The notes: a model not told the origin generated them from the letters alone. A DNA stretch of 64,000 nucleotides from an uncultured Muribaculaceae bacterium (GCA_910586565.1 CAJUIT010000007.1:1-64000), one strand, 5' to 3'. Counted from the first letter of the stretch, positions 51,407 through 59,980 are shown. Program-made: numbers and translations.

Positions 51407-52180
51407 TCAGGAGATGACGGGCTTTTGGCCTTTTGAGGCTGTTTCCTTGCCATAGGCAACGGCGTGGTGGGGGCAGATGTGGTAGCAGCGCAGGCACAGG
51501 GCGCAACGGTTTCCCCATTGGGGGCATTGTGAGGGGGAGAGGGTGATGTTGCCCATAGGGCATGTGCGGGAGCATTGGCCGCATTCCACACAGGCATCTG
51601 TGGCATGGAAAGGTGTCGGCGACATGCAGAACCGTTTGAAAAATGGGTAGACAACGTAGGTTTTTATCCAAGCCATGCTTCCTCTCACCATGTCGCTTTC
51701 AGAAAATCCGCGGTTGATGGCCGCGGCTATTGCGGCCACGCGCTGTGGCATGGCAGCGATTTTGGAGGCCGCCAATTCGGGTGAATCAACATCGAATCCT
51801 TTCATAAGCACGTAGGTGTTGGGCATCTGCACCGAGAATGAGCCGCGGGGATTCCATCCGCGCCGGCCTATCAGCTTGCGCCATTGGTTGTCGGTGTAGC
51901 CGGTGTCGTCGCCGCATGTGCACACAAGGAAATGCGACACTCCGTGCGCCCCTTTCACTTTGGCACGGCGCAGGAACCGCTCTACCACCGGGGGCACTCC
52001 CCACGAGTAGACGGGAAACACCCACACCACCTGCTTTTCGGTTTCGGCAATCTCCACCACTTGTGAGGAGGGCTTCTGCAGCAGTTCGCCGGTGAGGTTG
52101 AGCAGTTCGCCCCCGAGATGCTTCTGAAGCTCGCGGGCCACCATCAGTGAGTTGCCGGTGCCTGAAAATGTGATAATCAT
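51407..52180 (-). CDS. EFR1-family flavodoxin-ferredoxin protein
   Basis: 257 residues. N-terminal flavodoxin-like fold with the FMN phosphate loop FSGTGNSLMVARELQKHL at residues 5-22 and VVWVFPVYSWGVPPVVERFL. The C-terminal part has two 4Fe-4S clusters: CVECGQCSRTCP near 195-206 and CALCLRCYHICP near 225-237. It matches the EFR1 (flavodoxin fused to ferredoxin) proteins of anaerobes, which move electrons between unknown partners. 23 bp downstream of the DUF2027 gene. Confidence 0.9.
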   Translation of the reverse strand: MIITFSGTGNSLMVARELQKHLGGELLNLTGELLQKPSSQVVEIAETEKQVVWVFPVYSWGVPPVVERFLRRAKVKGAHGVSHFLVCTCGDDTGYTDNQWRKLIGRRGWNPRGSFSVQMPNTYVLMKGFDVDSPELAASKIAAMPQRVAAIAAAINRGFSESDMVRGSMAWIKTYVVYPFFKRFCMSPTPFHATDACVECGQCSRTCPMGNITLSPSQCPQWGNRCALCLRCYHICPHHAVAYGKETASKGQKPVIS

Positions 52181-52203
52181 GAGCGTGAGGTGAGTGGGGG
52201 AAA

Positions 52204-53295
52204 TCAGATTGTTACCTGTGTGGCTCCGTAGCCGTATTCGCGGAAAGAGGCATCCTGCACGTCATGACCCTTATAGCGGTAGTTGAGCTCCTTCATGAGC
52301 GCCTGACGCAGAATTCCTTCACCTTTCCCGTGAATGAACACTATTTTTTTGCCGCGGTTGTTGAGGTTCTCGTCCATCACTTTGCGGAAGGTGTCGACCT
52401 GATAGTTGAGGATGTCGGCGTTCGACATGCCGCGTGTGTTGTCGATTAATTCGGTGATGTGGAGGTCGACAACGAGCGGCCCGTCGGTTTTGGGCTGTTT
52501 TTTCTGCACGGGGCGCGCCGCGGGGCGGCGGTCGGCCTCGCGTTTCTGTTTCATTGCGTCCTCAAGGCGGCTGCTGTCGAATGTTTTTGCACGTTGGGGA
52601 ATGTCGTTCTTCACAATGTCGAGGGCAATCACCGGCTCGTCGAAATAGGGGTTTTCGCGGAAGCAGTGGAGCTTGAAGAACTTGGTGGTGTCCATTCGGG
52701 TCTCAACCGCCACGGGAGCCTTGAGCTGGAACTCCTTGTCGCGCTTGAAGGCTACATACTGGAACGCCACGCGGTCTAGGCGCCCTGCCTGCTCGCGCGA
52801 CAGTTCCTCCAGAAAAATTTGCATGTTGGGCTCCACAATGCCGGCGTAGCGGGTTGTCCACCCCTCGGCATCGTCGGCCCGCGAGAGATAGGTGAAATAG
52901 AGAAAATAGTTTGAATCGTTCACCAGATAGGTTTCAAACGCCGTTGTCGACAGATGTTTTAGCTCCATTGCCGAATAGGCGAGCACCACGTTGAGGCGTT
53001 CTCCCTCGGGCGTTTCAATCACCGGTTCGGCTTTGGGGGCTTCGGGCACGGCTGTGGGCACGAATTTGCTGCGCGCCTGCTCCTCGTCGGCCTGCTTCTT
53101 CTGACCGGTGCCTCCGAAAATGTCGCGGCGCACCTTCTCTTCGCCGACGGTGCTCACCACAACGAGCTCTTTGATGAGCACGGGGGTGACGAATCCGTCC
53201 TCCTCCTCAACGTGAGCAATCTGCCCGTCGATTTTAACAACACGGCCTCCGCCGGTTGAACTTAGAAATCTTACCGTATCTCCTATTTTTGCCAT
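52204..53295 (-). CDS. DUF2027 / Smr-domain protein
   Basis: 363 residues. The N-terminus MAKIGDTVRFLSSTGGGRVVKIDGQIAHVEEEDGFVTPV is an SH3-like/KOW-type domain; the middle (about 95-260) is the DUF2027 beta-sandwich; the C-terminus is an Smr domain with VVDLHITELI (near 285) and FIHGKGEGILRQALMKEL (near 325). Smr domains are nucleases acting on branched DNA or on RNA in collided-ribosome rescue. This architecture is typical of Bacteroidetes; its exact substrate is unknown. Promoter TAAGTTTG at 53370-53377. Confidence 0.9.
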   Translation of the reverse strand: MAKIGDTVRFLSSTGGGRVVKIDGQIAHVEEEDGFVTPVLIKELVVVSTVGEEKVRRDIFGGTGQKKQADEEQARSKFVPTAVPEAPKAEPVIETPEGERLNVVLAYSAMELKHLSTTAFETYLVNDSNYFLYFTYLSRADDAEGWTTRYAGIVEPNMQIFLEELSREQAGRLDRVAFQYVAFKRDKEFQLKAPVAVETRMDTTKFFKLHCFRENPYFDEPVIALDIVKNDIPQRAKTFDSSRLEDAMKQKREADRRPAARPVQKKQPKTDGPLVVDLHITELIDNTRGMSNADILNYQVDTFRKVMDENLNNRGKKIVFIHGKGEGILRQALMKELNYRYKGHDVQDASFREYGYGATQVTI

Positions 53296-53369
53296 AATGA
53301 ATCGTAGTTAGAAATGAATAGGGTGGGAAAACACGCGTGAAATATGCTTCCGCCCACCTTTGTCAACTA

Positions 53370-53377
53370 CAAACTTA
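53370..53377 (-). promoter_or_regulatory. Promoter -7 box (TAAGTTTG) of the DUF2027-EFR1 pair
   Basis: Perfect TAnnTTTG on the minus strand 75 bp upstream of the DUF2027 gene. Confidence 0.45.
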
Positions 53378-53389
53378 CATATTTTTCCG

Positions 53390-53397
53390 TAATTTTG
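53390..53397 (+). promoter_or_regulatory. Promoter -7 box (TAATTTTG) of queA
   Basis: Perfect box ending 4 bp before the queA ATG, suggesting a leaderless or nearly leaderless mRNA. Confidence 0.45.
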
Positions 53398-53401
53398 CAG
53401 C

Positions 53402-54610
53402 ATGGTAAAGAATCTGCGAATCGACGAATTTGACTATCCGTTGCCCGATGAACGGATAGCGCGCTATCCGCTTGCCGAGCGCGACAGCTGCAAGTTGCTT
53501 GTGCGCCGCCCCGACGGGGAAATTTCTCAACACCTGTTCACCGACCTGCCGGAGTTGCTTCCGGCCGACTCGATGTTGGTCTATAACAACACGCGAGTTA
53601 TCAACGCGCGTCTGCGTTTCCGCAAACCCGGGGGAGCGCTCATCGAAATTTTCTGTCTTGAGCCGGTTGAGCCGCGCGACTATGCCGTGAGTTTCGCCCA
53701 AACCGAAAGCTGCTCGTGGACCTGTTTCGTTGGTAATTCAAAGCGTTGGAAACAGGGACCGCTTGAAATGCAGCTCACCGTAAATGGCAAGCCGGTGGTG
53801 TTCACCGCTTCGCGTCAGGCTAAAGAGGGCAACTCGTCAACCGTGCTTTTCCAATGGGATAATGCCGGGGTAACATTTTCCGAGATAATCGCGGCTGTGG
53901 GTGAGATTCCGATTCCCCCCTATCTCAACCGTTCAACCGAGGCTTCCGACCTCAAGGATTATCAAACGGTCTACTCCCACATCGACGGCTCGGTGGCCGC
54001 CCCCACCGCGGGGTTGCATTTCACCGAGCGGGTGCTCGACGCAATCGCAGCCCGCGGCATTCCGCGCCGCGAGCTCACACTGCATGTTGGTGCAGGCACC
54101 TTCCAGCCCGTTAAATCGGATGAGATTGGGGAGCACATGATGCACAGCGAGTTCATTGCCGTTGAGCGCCCGTTGATTGAGGAGCTCGCCCGCAATGAAC
54201 GCAAGGTGATAGCCGTGGGCACAACGTCGGTGCGCACACTCGAGAGCCTTTATCATGCCGGGGTGTTGATTGCGCAGGGAAAATGGACCGGAGAGGTGCC
54301 ACAATGGGCGCCCTACGAGCTCGACGGCAACGATGCCGTTCTCGGTGTGGCCGAAGCCATGCAGGCCATTCTCAACAGGCTCGACGAGCAGGGGGAATCG
54401 ACCTTCATCGCTTCCACTCGCATAATCATTGCACCGGGCTACCGCTACCGTGTGGTGCGCGGCATGGTTACGAATTTCCATCAGCCCCGCTCCACGTTGC
54501 TTCTGTTGGTGTCGGCATTCACCGGGGGTGATTGGCGACCTATCTACGACTATGCCCTTGCCAACGATTTCCGCTTCCTGAGCTACGGGGATGCCTGCCT
54601 TTTATTGTAA
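53402..54610 (+). CDS. queA: S-adenosylmethionine:tRNA ribosyltransferase-isomerase
   Basis: Adds the ribosyl unit of SAM to preQ1 in tRNA to make epoxyqueuosine. 402 residues. Motifs: FDYPLPDERIARYPLAERDSCKLL at residues ~6-30, DSMLVYNNTRVINARL near 60, GEIPIPPYLNR near 165, DYQTVYSHIDGSVAAPTAGLHFTERVL near 190-215 and HVGAGTFQPVK, then GTTSVRTLESL. The family is usually 340-410 residues, so this is the longer form, with an extra segment near 95-150. Confidence 0.95.
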   Translation: MVKNLRIDEFDYPLPDERIARYPLAERDSCKLLVRRPDGEISQHLFTDLPELLPADSMLVYNNTRVINARLRFRKPGGALIEIFCLEPVEPRDYAVSFAQTESCSWTCFVGNSKRWKQGPLEMQLTVNGKPVVFTASRQAKEGNSSTVLFQWDNAGVTFSEIIAAVGEIPIPPYLNRSTEASDLKDYQTVYSHIDGSVAAPTAGLHFTERVLDAIAARGIPRRELTLHVGAGTFQPVKSDEIGEHMMHSEFIAVERPLIEELARNERKVIAVGTTSVRTLESLYHAGVLIAQGKWTGEVPQWAPYELDGNDAVLGVAEAMQAILNRLDEQGESTFIASTRIIIAPGYRYRVVRGMVTNFHQPRSTLLLLVSAFTGGDWRPIYDYALANDFRFLSYGDACLLL

Positions 54611-54633
54611 CGGCATCCTCTCCATCCTTCGTG

Positions 54634-55608
54634 TCAGAACACGATTTTCTCGCCCCACACAGGCAGATACACCTCCTCCTTGCCGAGCGCCTCGGTGAGG
54701 TCGCGGCAACGTGCCAGGCCGTAGGGGTAGCTCCACCTCCATTTGTCGATAGGGTGGCTGAGTTCCATGATGTGCGACATCAGCACCACTTTGGGATTGA
54801 GTTTCTCAACGGCGCGAGGCATGTCGAGCCCCACCGCAAGGTGAGGAATCAGCACATCCACCTCCTTGGTTTTGCGCAGCTGTTCCCAGTTTCGTGAGTC
54901 GCCGAGGTGCAGAATCACTTTGTTGCCGGTGTCGGCGCCGCAATCAATTTCGTAGTCGACAACGAAATTCACCAGCTGCGGGTTGTGATCGACCACGGTA
55001 GTTATGATTTCAATCCCGTCGACAGGCCTGAGGGTTTCGTCGGTGCCCACACGTGTGCCGCAATCGAGGAAATTGGAATAGACGGTTTTTCCGGCCTTTA
55101 CCATTGCTTCAATCAACGGCATTGAGAAATGGTCCTGATGGTTGTGGGTGATGCATAGAAATTCGAGCAACGGTTCCAGGCGGGCGGCGTCGCGGTGCTT
55201 GAGGTCGATTCCGAAAGTGTGGGAGGGCGTTTTCACCACATAGCCCATGTTGTAGAGATGCCATAGCACCACGTGCCCCTGCGGCACCTGCTGGAGCGGA
55301 ATTTCGCGCAGCAGTTTTTCGAGCGATTCGTGATGATATTCAAAGATGGTGTTGTTCTCCATGCGCTTCACTTCGGCCGGGTCGGTGGCGGCATAGTAGG
55401 CATAGAACATTTTGTCGGAACAGCTGTCGGCATAAACCTGCATCTGCTCCATCAGCGCCTCGCGTTGCGGAGTGTGGTTGAGGCACGACGTGCTGTCGAG
55501 CATCGCCGTCATTATCTCTTTTACAGGTGGCAGGGTCTCACATTGTGCCTCCGGGGCGACAGACGACAGCAGGATGGCTGCCGCCGCACAAAAATCTCGC
55601 AGTTTCAT
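54634..55608 (-). CDS. Exported metallo-beta-lactamase-fold hydrolase
   Basis: 324 residues. Signal peptide MKLRDFCAAAAILLSSVAPEAQC. A divergent N-terminal ~100-residue domain precedes the metallo-hydrolase core: LCITHNHQDHFSMPLIEAMVKAG (HxHxDH metal motif), then VVDHNPQLVNFVVDYEIDC, NKVILHLGDSRNWEQL (Asp ligand) and VLMSHIMELSHPIDKWRW (His ligand). This resembles the UlaG/L-ascorbate lactonase-like or NAPE-PLD-like subgroup. Substrate unknown. TAAGTTTG box at 55637-55644. Convergent with queA. Confidence 0.85.
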   Translation of the reverse strand: MKLRDFCAAAAILLSSVAPEAQCETLPPVKEIMTAMLDSTSCLNHTPQREALMEQMQVYADSCSDKMFYAYYAATDPAEVKRMENNTIFEYHHESLEKLLREIPLQQVPQGHVVLWHLYNMGYVVKTPSHTFGIDLKHRDAARLEPLLEFLCITHNHQDHFSMPLIEAMVKAGKTVYSNFLDCGTRVGTDETLRPVDGIEIITTVVDHNPQLVNFVVDYEIDCGADTGNKVILHLGDSRNWEQLRKTKEVDVLIPHLAVGLDMPRAVEKLNPKVVLMSHIMELSHPIDKWRWSYPYGLARCRDLTEALGKEEVYLPVWGEKIVF

Positions 55609-55636
55609 TTTTTACAATTGAATTTCAGTTACTCTG

Positions 55637-55644
55637 CAAACTTA
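55637..55644 (-). promoter_or_regulatory. Promoter -7 box (TAAGTTTG) of the metallo-hydrolase gene
   Basis: Perfect box 29 bp before the start codon on the minus strand. Confidence 0.45.
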
Positions 55645-55756
55645 CGAAATTTTTTTGCATTTCGGCGAAGCTTATGCCGCCGATGAGCGAAGCCGTAGCA
55701 TTGCCCCACCTGCTCACCGATTATTTGGCAAGCGCTTAGAGCTTAAAATCAAGCTC

Positions 55757-58255
55757 TTATTTCTTTCGCCCCTGAAGGTCGTCGTTGTTGATTGATGTGG
55801 CGGTTTTCTTAACCGAGGCATTGAGCGAACCGAAGCGGAAGTTGATGCTCATGCCCACGTAGCGGCTGTTGTCGTTGTAGGAGCATGATTCGGAATAATA
55901 GGCCGGATTGAATGTGACTGACCGGTATTCCGAGCCGGACGGCCCGAAAATGTTGTTGGCATTCAGGCGGATGGTGAGGCGGTCATCTTTAAGGAACTTT
56001 TTCGACAGGCTGATGCTGTAGCCCACATTTTTTGCCGATGTGGTGGAATAGCTGTAAACGCTGTTGAGACTTCCGCTCCAGAAGTAGCCCGACACCGAAG
56101 CCTCGATTTTCCAGGGGAGGTCGCGGCTTATGCGGGTCCAGGGGTTCACGTTCCAACGTGCGCGCGACAGGGTGACAGTCTCGCCCGAAGCATCTACGGG
56201 CGACGGCTGGCTCATATAGGCGTATGTGAGGTTGAGGTTTGCCATCCAGCGAGTTTTGCTGTTGATCGACCATTGGAAGTAGAGGCTCATGTTGGCTATG
56301 CGCCGGCGCCCGATGTTGGCGTAGGTTGAATAGCGTATGCCGTTTTCGAGCCATTGCACCGAGCTGAGAGCGTTGTTGACCAACGTTCCGCTTAGATTGA
56401 AATCGAGGTTGAAGTTCGATTTTATGAGCGAATAGTTGAGCGAGAGATTGTTGTAGACCTCACTGTCGAGGTCGGGGTTACCGAAGCTTTCGGCGGTTGG
56501 CGACACCGAGCGCGCAGGGTCGAGATAACTGATGCCGGGACGGCGAATGTTGCGGTTAAAGCTGAGTTTCAACGAGTTCTCGTCGTTGATGTTCCAATTG
56601 ACGGCGGCGTTGGGTACCCAGTCGTTGAGGGTGGCGGAGAAGTCGTCGCTGTCGTCGTCGCGGTCGTTGAAGCGGGCACTCAGATAGGAATATTCGTAGC
56701 GTAATCCCGCGCGGAGGCTCCATTTCCCGATAGTGAAACGGTAGTCGGCATAGGCAGCTCCTATGGTGGTGTGGTGTGTGAAATTGTCGTGTGTGCTCCA
56801 TGCCGGGCGGTAGATGTAGTCGCTCACCGAGTGGTTGTTGCGGAAGATGGCTTTACCGCCGATGTCGAGCTTGTGGTTGGAGCCGTAGGGGCGGCTCCAG
56901 TCGGCCTGCACCGTCTGCTCGAGAAAACGCAGGTTGGTGTTGTAATAGCGGCTTGTATATCCGAAATCACAGTTAACCATGTCGAGGTAGTAGGTATCGG
57001 CCTCATTTTTCTGCTTTGTGGTCGATACCTGGTAGCTCAGGGTGATGGTTTCACCTTTGCGGCGAGTGGATCGTTGATAGTTCACGGCACCGTCGAAGTC
57101 GAAATAGTTGTTGTGGTACACATCTCCATCGGTACGGTAACTGTATATAGGGTTCCCGTCGGGTCCTGTCATCCACACGTTATCCTCCTGCATGGGGTTG
57201 TACATGCCATAGCCATACATGTTGAACTCCACATTCAGCAGGTTGAGGGTGTCGGGTTCCCAGCTGCTTTCAAAACCGGCCCATCCCGCTTGATAGGGGG
57301 ATTTGTAGTGGGAGTTGCTTTCGAGGCGGTTGCCCGATTCGTAATAGTCGGTGAAGCCGGTCTGCCACCCCTCCGAGTCACGTCCGCCGGGAGTGATGCC
57401 TCCTCCGGCGCTTAGGGCCATTGTCACCTTGTTAATCTGTGTCGACAGCCACAGGTTAGGGCGCGGGTAGTAGCTTAGGTTGTCGACATAGAGATTGGCT
57501 GAGCCCACAACCCCCTTTATTGATGTTTCGGAGTCGGTTACGATGTTGAGGATGCAACCCACACCTTCTGCGTCCTCGCGTGCGCCCGGATCGGTGATTA
57601 CCTCAATTTTTTTGATTGAAGATGCGGGGATGGCGGCGAAGATGTCTTTTGCGTTCTTGGTGTAGGAATTGTTGGGGCGGCCGTTTTTGTAGATTTTGAA
57701 GTCCGACGAGCCTTTCACCTTGATGTTCCCGTCGTTGTCGACCGACACCAGGGGCACCTTGCGCAGAATTTCGCGCAGGTTGGATGTGGAGGCTTCGGGG
57801 TCGGCCTTCACGTCGTAGCCCAGACGGTCGATTTCGCGCGACACCAGCGGGCGCTGCGCCACAACTTCAATCTCGCCAAGCTCGTTGGCGGCCGACCGGG
57901 CAATGAGGGTGCCGGTGTCGGCCACAGGTGATTTGGCTGAGACCTCAAACGATTTTTCGATGAGGGCTTTACCCACCGACGCAACCGTGAGGCGGTAGCT
58001 CCCGGCTGAGGGTAGAGTCTGCGAGAATGCCCCGGCATCGTCGGTGGTGCCGAGTGAAACGGGTTTTACTGAATCGGAGGCTGCATAAACACGAACGGTG
58101 GCATATATTTCGGGCTCGCCAACCGAGTCGGTGACTGCCCCTATGACCTTGAAAATGCTTTTGGTTGCAGCAGCATGGCTTTCAATCCCGCAGCACAACA
58201 GAAGTATCATTGTGATGAAGGCTGTTGCCGATGCGAATATATAGCTTCGTTTCAT
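55757..58255 (-). CDS. TonB-dependent receptor-like outer-membrane barrel (OMP_b-brl_3)
   Basis: 832 residues. Signal peptide MKRSYIFASATAFITMILLLCCGIESHAA, then a carboxypeptidase-regulatory-like domain (GAVTDSVGEPEIYATVRVYAASDSVKPVSLGTTDDAGAFSQTLPSAGSYRLTVASVGK, about 38-105) and a plug region (EVVAQRPLVSREIDRLGYDVKADPEASTSNLREILRKVPLVSVDNDGNIKVKG...VLNI-like segment GVGCILNIVTD). The rest is an outer-membrane barrel of the OMP_b-brl_3 family. No SusD partner is adjacent, so glycan import by a classic PUL is unlikely; ligand unknown. No clear TAnnTTTG box was found upstream. Confidence 0.87.
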   Translation of the reverse strand: MKRSYIFASATAFITMILLLCCGIESHAAATKSIFKVIGAVTDSVGEPEIYATVRVYAASDSVKPVSLGTTDDAGAFSQTLPSAGSYRLTVASVGKALIEKSFEVSAKSPVADTGTLIARSAANELGEIEVVAQRPLVSREIDRLGYDVKADPEASTSNLREILRKVPLVSVDNDGNIKVKGSSDFKIYKNGRPNNSYTKNAKDIFAAIPASSIKKIEVITDPGAREDAEGVGCILNIVTDSETSIKGVVGSANLYVDNLSYYPRPNLWLSTQINKVTMALSAGGGITPGGRDSEGWQTGFTDYYESGNRLESNSHYKSPYQAGWAGFESSWEPDTLNLLNVEFNMYGYGMYNPMQEDNVWMTGPDGNPIYSYRTDGDVYHNNYFDFDGAVNYQRSTRRKGETITLSYQVSTTKQKNEADTYYLDMVNCDFGYTSRYYNTNLRFLEQTVQADWSRPYGSNHKLDIGGKAIFRNNHSVSDYIYRPAWSTHDNFTHHTTIGAAYADYRFTIGKWSLRAGLRYEYSYLSARFNDRDDDSDDFSATLNDWVPNAAVNWNINDENSLKLSFNRNIRRPGISYLDPARSVSPTAESFGNPDLDSEVYNNLSLNYSLIKSNFNLDFNLSGTLVNNALSSVQWLENGIRYSTYANIGRRRIANMSLYFQWSINSKTRWMANLNLTYAYMSQPSPVDASGETVTLSRARWNVNPWTRISRDLPWKIEASVSGYFWSGSLNSVYSYSTTSAKNVGYSISLSKKFLKDDRLTIRLNANNIFGPSGSEYRSVTFNPAYYSESCSYNDNSRYVGMSINFRFGSLNASVKKTATSINNDDLQGRKK

Positions 58256-58549
58256 TGTTGTGGATTCGGAATGGAATAATGATTGATAATAATAGGAGGT
58301 ATATTTATTTACAGACTTTAAAATCGGGCCTATTGAGTGTTTTTTGCTAAAAAGCTTTCAGGTGTCAAAATTAATTATAAAAATTGAAATACCAACGAAT
58401 TTTCACTTGGTAATTACCCCCCCGAATTTATTAACATTAATTAAATGAGGCCGGGATGCACGGGCGTTCTAATATCTTGATAATAAAAATGTGTGGGATG
58501 CTTAAATAAAAAAACAACAAAATTATTTGGAAATGCAAACTTTTAATGG
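58256..58549. other. AT-rich gene-free stretch
   Basis: About 300 bp between the divergent barrel gene and DJ-1-like gene. Very AT-rich; I see no gene, hairpin or member of the repeat families in it. Confidence 0.5.
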
Positions 58550-58557
58550 CATCTTTG
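58550..58557 (+). promoter_or_regulatory. Possible promoter -7 box (CATCTTTG) of the DJ-1-like gene
   Basis: One mismatch to TAnnTTTG, 97 bp before the start codon. Confidence 0.35.
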
Positions 58558-58654
58558 CGTTTACCTAACATCGCATTGTTCTGCAACGGAACAGCACTAC
58601 TTGAAATTCCTTATAAAATACAATCCTTAATCACAAAACAATCCTTACTGAGTC

Positions 58655-59227
58655 ATGAACACTTCCTACATTTTCCTCGCTACCGGATTTGAAGAAATTG
58701 AAGCCATCACAGTAATTGATGTGATGCGCCGCGCCGGAATGGACGTTAAAACCGTATCGATTACCGGCCACCGCACCGTGACGGGGGCGCATGGAGTTTC
58801 GGTGAAAGCCGACAGTCTTTACGAAGAAACCGACTTCATCACCCCCGAGTGGTTGATTATTCCCGGCGGAATGCCCGGCGCAAAGAATCTCGCCGAGTTT
58901 GCTCCGCTCAACACATTGCTTACAGCGCAGGCTCTTTCGGGCAAAATCGCTGCGATATGCGCCGCACCCGCCGTTGTGTTAGCTCCGCTCGGCATTCTTA
59001 AAGGTGTTGAAGCCACATGCTATCCCGGTTTTGAAAAGGATATGGCCGAGGCTGTTGTGCGCGATGCTCCCGTTATCGCTCTCGACCGCATCATCACTGC
59101 CAACGGACCCTCGTCGGCTCTGCGTTTCGCTTTGGCAATCGTTGCCAATTCAATGGGCGAAAGTGTAGCACAGGAGGTTGGCTCGGGGATGCTATTCTAT
59201 CCAAAGTCGCTTAATTTCTACTTCTGA
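58655..59227 (+). CDS. DJ-1/PfpI/ThiJ-family protein
   Basis: 190 residues, class I glutamine-amidotransferase-like fold. The nucleophile-elbow Cys102 lies in KIAAICAAPAVVLAPLG, with the conserved acidic residues in FLATGFEEIEAITVIDVMRRAG (Glu14/Glu16). It matches the DJ-1 subgroup (YajL-like), proposed protein or nucleotide deglycases/chaperones with a debated role. Its stop is followed by structured element D within 3 bp. Confidence 0.9.
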   Translation: MNTSYIFLATGFEEIEAITVIDVMRRAGMDVKTVSITGHRTVTGAHGVSVKADSLYEETDFITPEWLIIPGGMPGAKNLAEFAPLNTLLTAQALSGKIAAICAAPAVVLAPLGILKGVEATCYPGFEKDMAEAVVRDAPVIALDRIITANGPSSALRFALAIVANSMGESVAQEVGSGMLFYPKSLNFYF

Positions 59228-59229
59228 TG

Positions 59230-59355
59230 AGGGTGTGTCATAATGGCTCATCTGAGTCGTCGCTATCGACATTCGGCTTCGGTCACGTACTTCAATACGC
59301 TCCCATCAGCCTCAGTCTCAGCTCCTATCATCTGAACCATTCTGACAGCACCCTA
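59230..59355 (+). repeat. Structured 3'-end element, copy D
   Basis: The most divergent copy. Read from the gene: GTGTCATAATGGCTCATCTGAGTC ... CTATCATCTGAACCATTCTGACAGC. Several paired positions differ from copies A-C on both arms at once (for example TTCA/TGAG versus TTTG/CAGA). Lies directly behind the DJ-1-like gene and is followed by terminator D. Confidence 0.8.
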
Positions 59356-59368
59356 TCCGCTTAGACAT

Positions 59369-59407
59369 AAAAGGCGGTGTGTCATGAATTTTGACACACC
59401 GCCTTTA
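59369..59407 (+). terminator. GTGTCA-stem terminator hairpin (copy D)
   Basis: AAAAGGCGGTGTGTCATGAATTTTGACACACCGCCTTT. Confidence 0.85.
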
Positions 59408-59466
59408 TCTATGACCTTGTGGTCTCCTACCACTTGTTAGTGTAACGGATTTATGGTAGGGGAGTT

Positions 59467-59497
59467 ACAAGCCGCCATGTATGGCGGCTCTACGTGC
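59467..59497 (-). repeat. REP-like palindrome P12
   Basis: AAGCCGCCATGTATGGCGGC..., followed by the inverted flank GCGGCGGAGCCGAAT. A short relic of the 112-bp repeat (GTGGTCTCCTACCACTTG) lies just before it at 59430. Confidence 0.8.
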
Positions 59498-59519
59498 GGC
59501 GGAGCCGAATAATGCTATA

Positions 59520-59700
59520 TTTTGCCGGGGCTGATATATCAATGGAAAGAATATCAAAGAGCCCTGGCCGGGCGGTTGCACAGGGGGAGGGAGAGAGAAA
59601 GGCGGTAGTTGAGATAGGAGCGGAGGATGGGAGTGGAGTCGATGCCGGGAGGGTCGATGATGAGGACGGGGGAGGATGTGGATGCGCGCTCAAGGCGCGA
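59520..59700 (-). pseudogene. Degraded copy of the unrecognised gene at 2898-3662
   Basis: On the minus strand, 59700-59585 match 3020-3130 and 59585-59520 match 3630-3690. Two internal stretches are missing: the promoter plus start region (about 170 bp) and the middle of the gene (about 500 bp). Both joints fall in short repeated sequence (CGCGCCTT; CTCCCTCCCC), as expected for microhomology deletions. No intact frame remains. Confidence 0.75.
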
Positions 59701-59920
59701 AATTTTTAGGGGGAGGCAAAAGTTTTCAACTTTTCACAGCACCAAAAAACATGGGGCACAAAAAATGGGGGCGAGAAGTGGGCAAGCATGATACAATCGG
59801 CGGGCTTCGCACGCCTATCCCATCTCTAAGGGCCGCGGAATGCCCCCGACGCCTACGCTCCGCTACGGCAGCGGGGGTTATGAAGAAATCGGCGGGCTAC
59901 GCACGCCGGCTGCGCGTGGG
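59695..59920 (-). repeat. Copy of the 2640-2850 segment (inverted)
   Basis: Near-identical to 2640-2850 in reverse orientation. Together with 59520-59700 it shows that a whole gene-plus-upstream block was duplicated before decay. Confidence 0.75.
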
Positions 59921-59980
59921 ATAGGGGGAATCTGTGTGAGCTTTTGGGGGAGTTGCGGGGTTGCGCTTCTCAGAGGTGCA

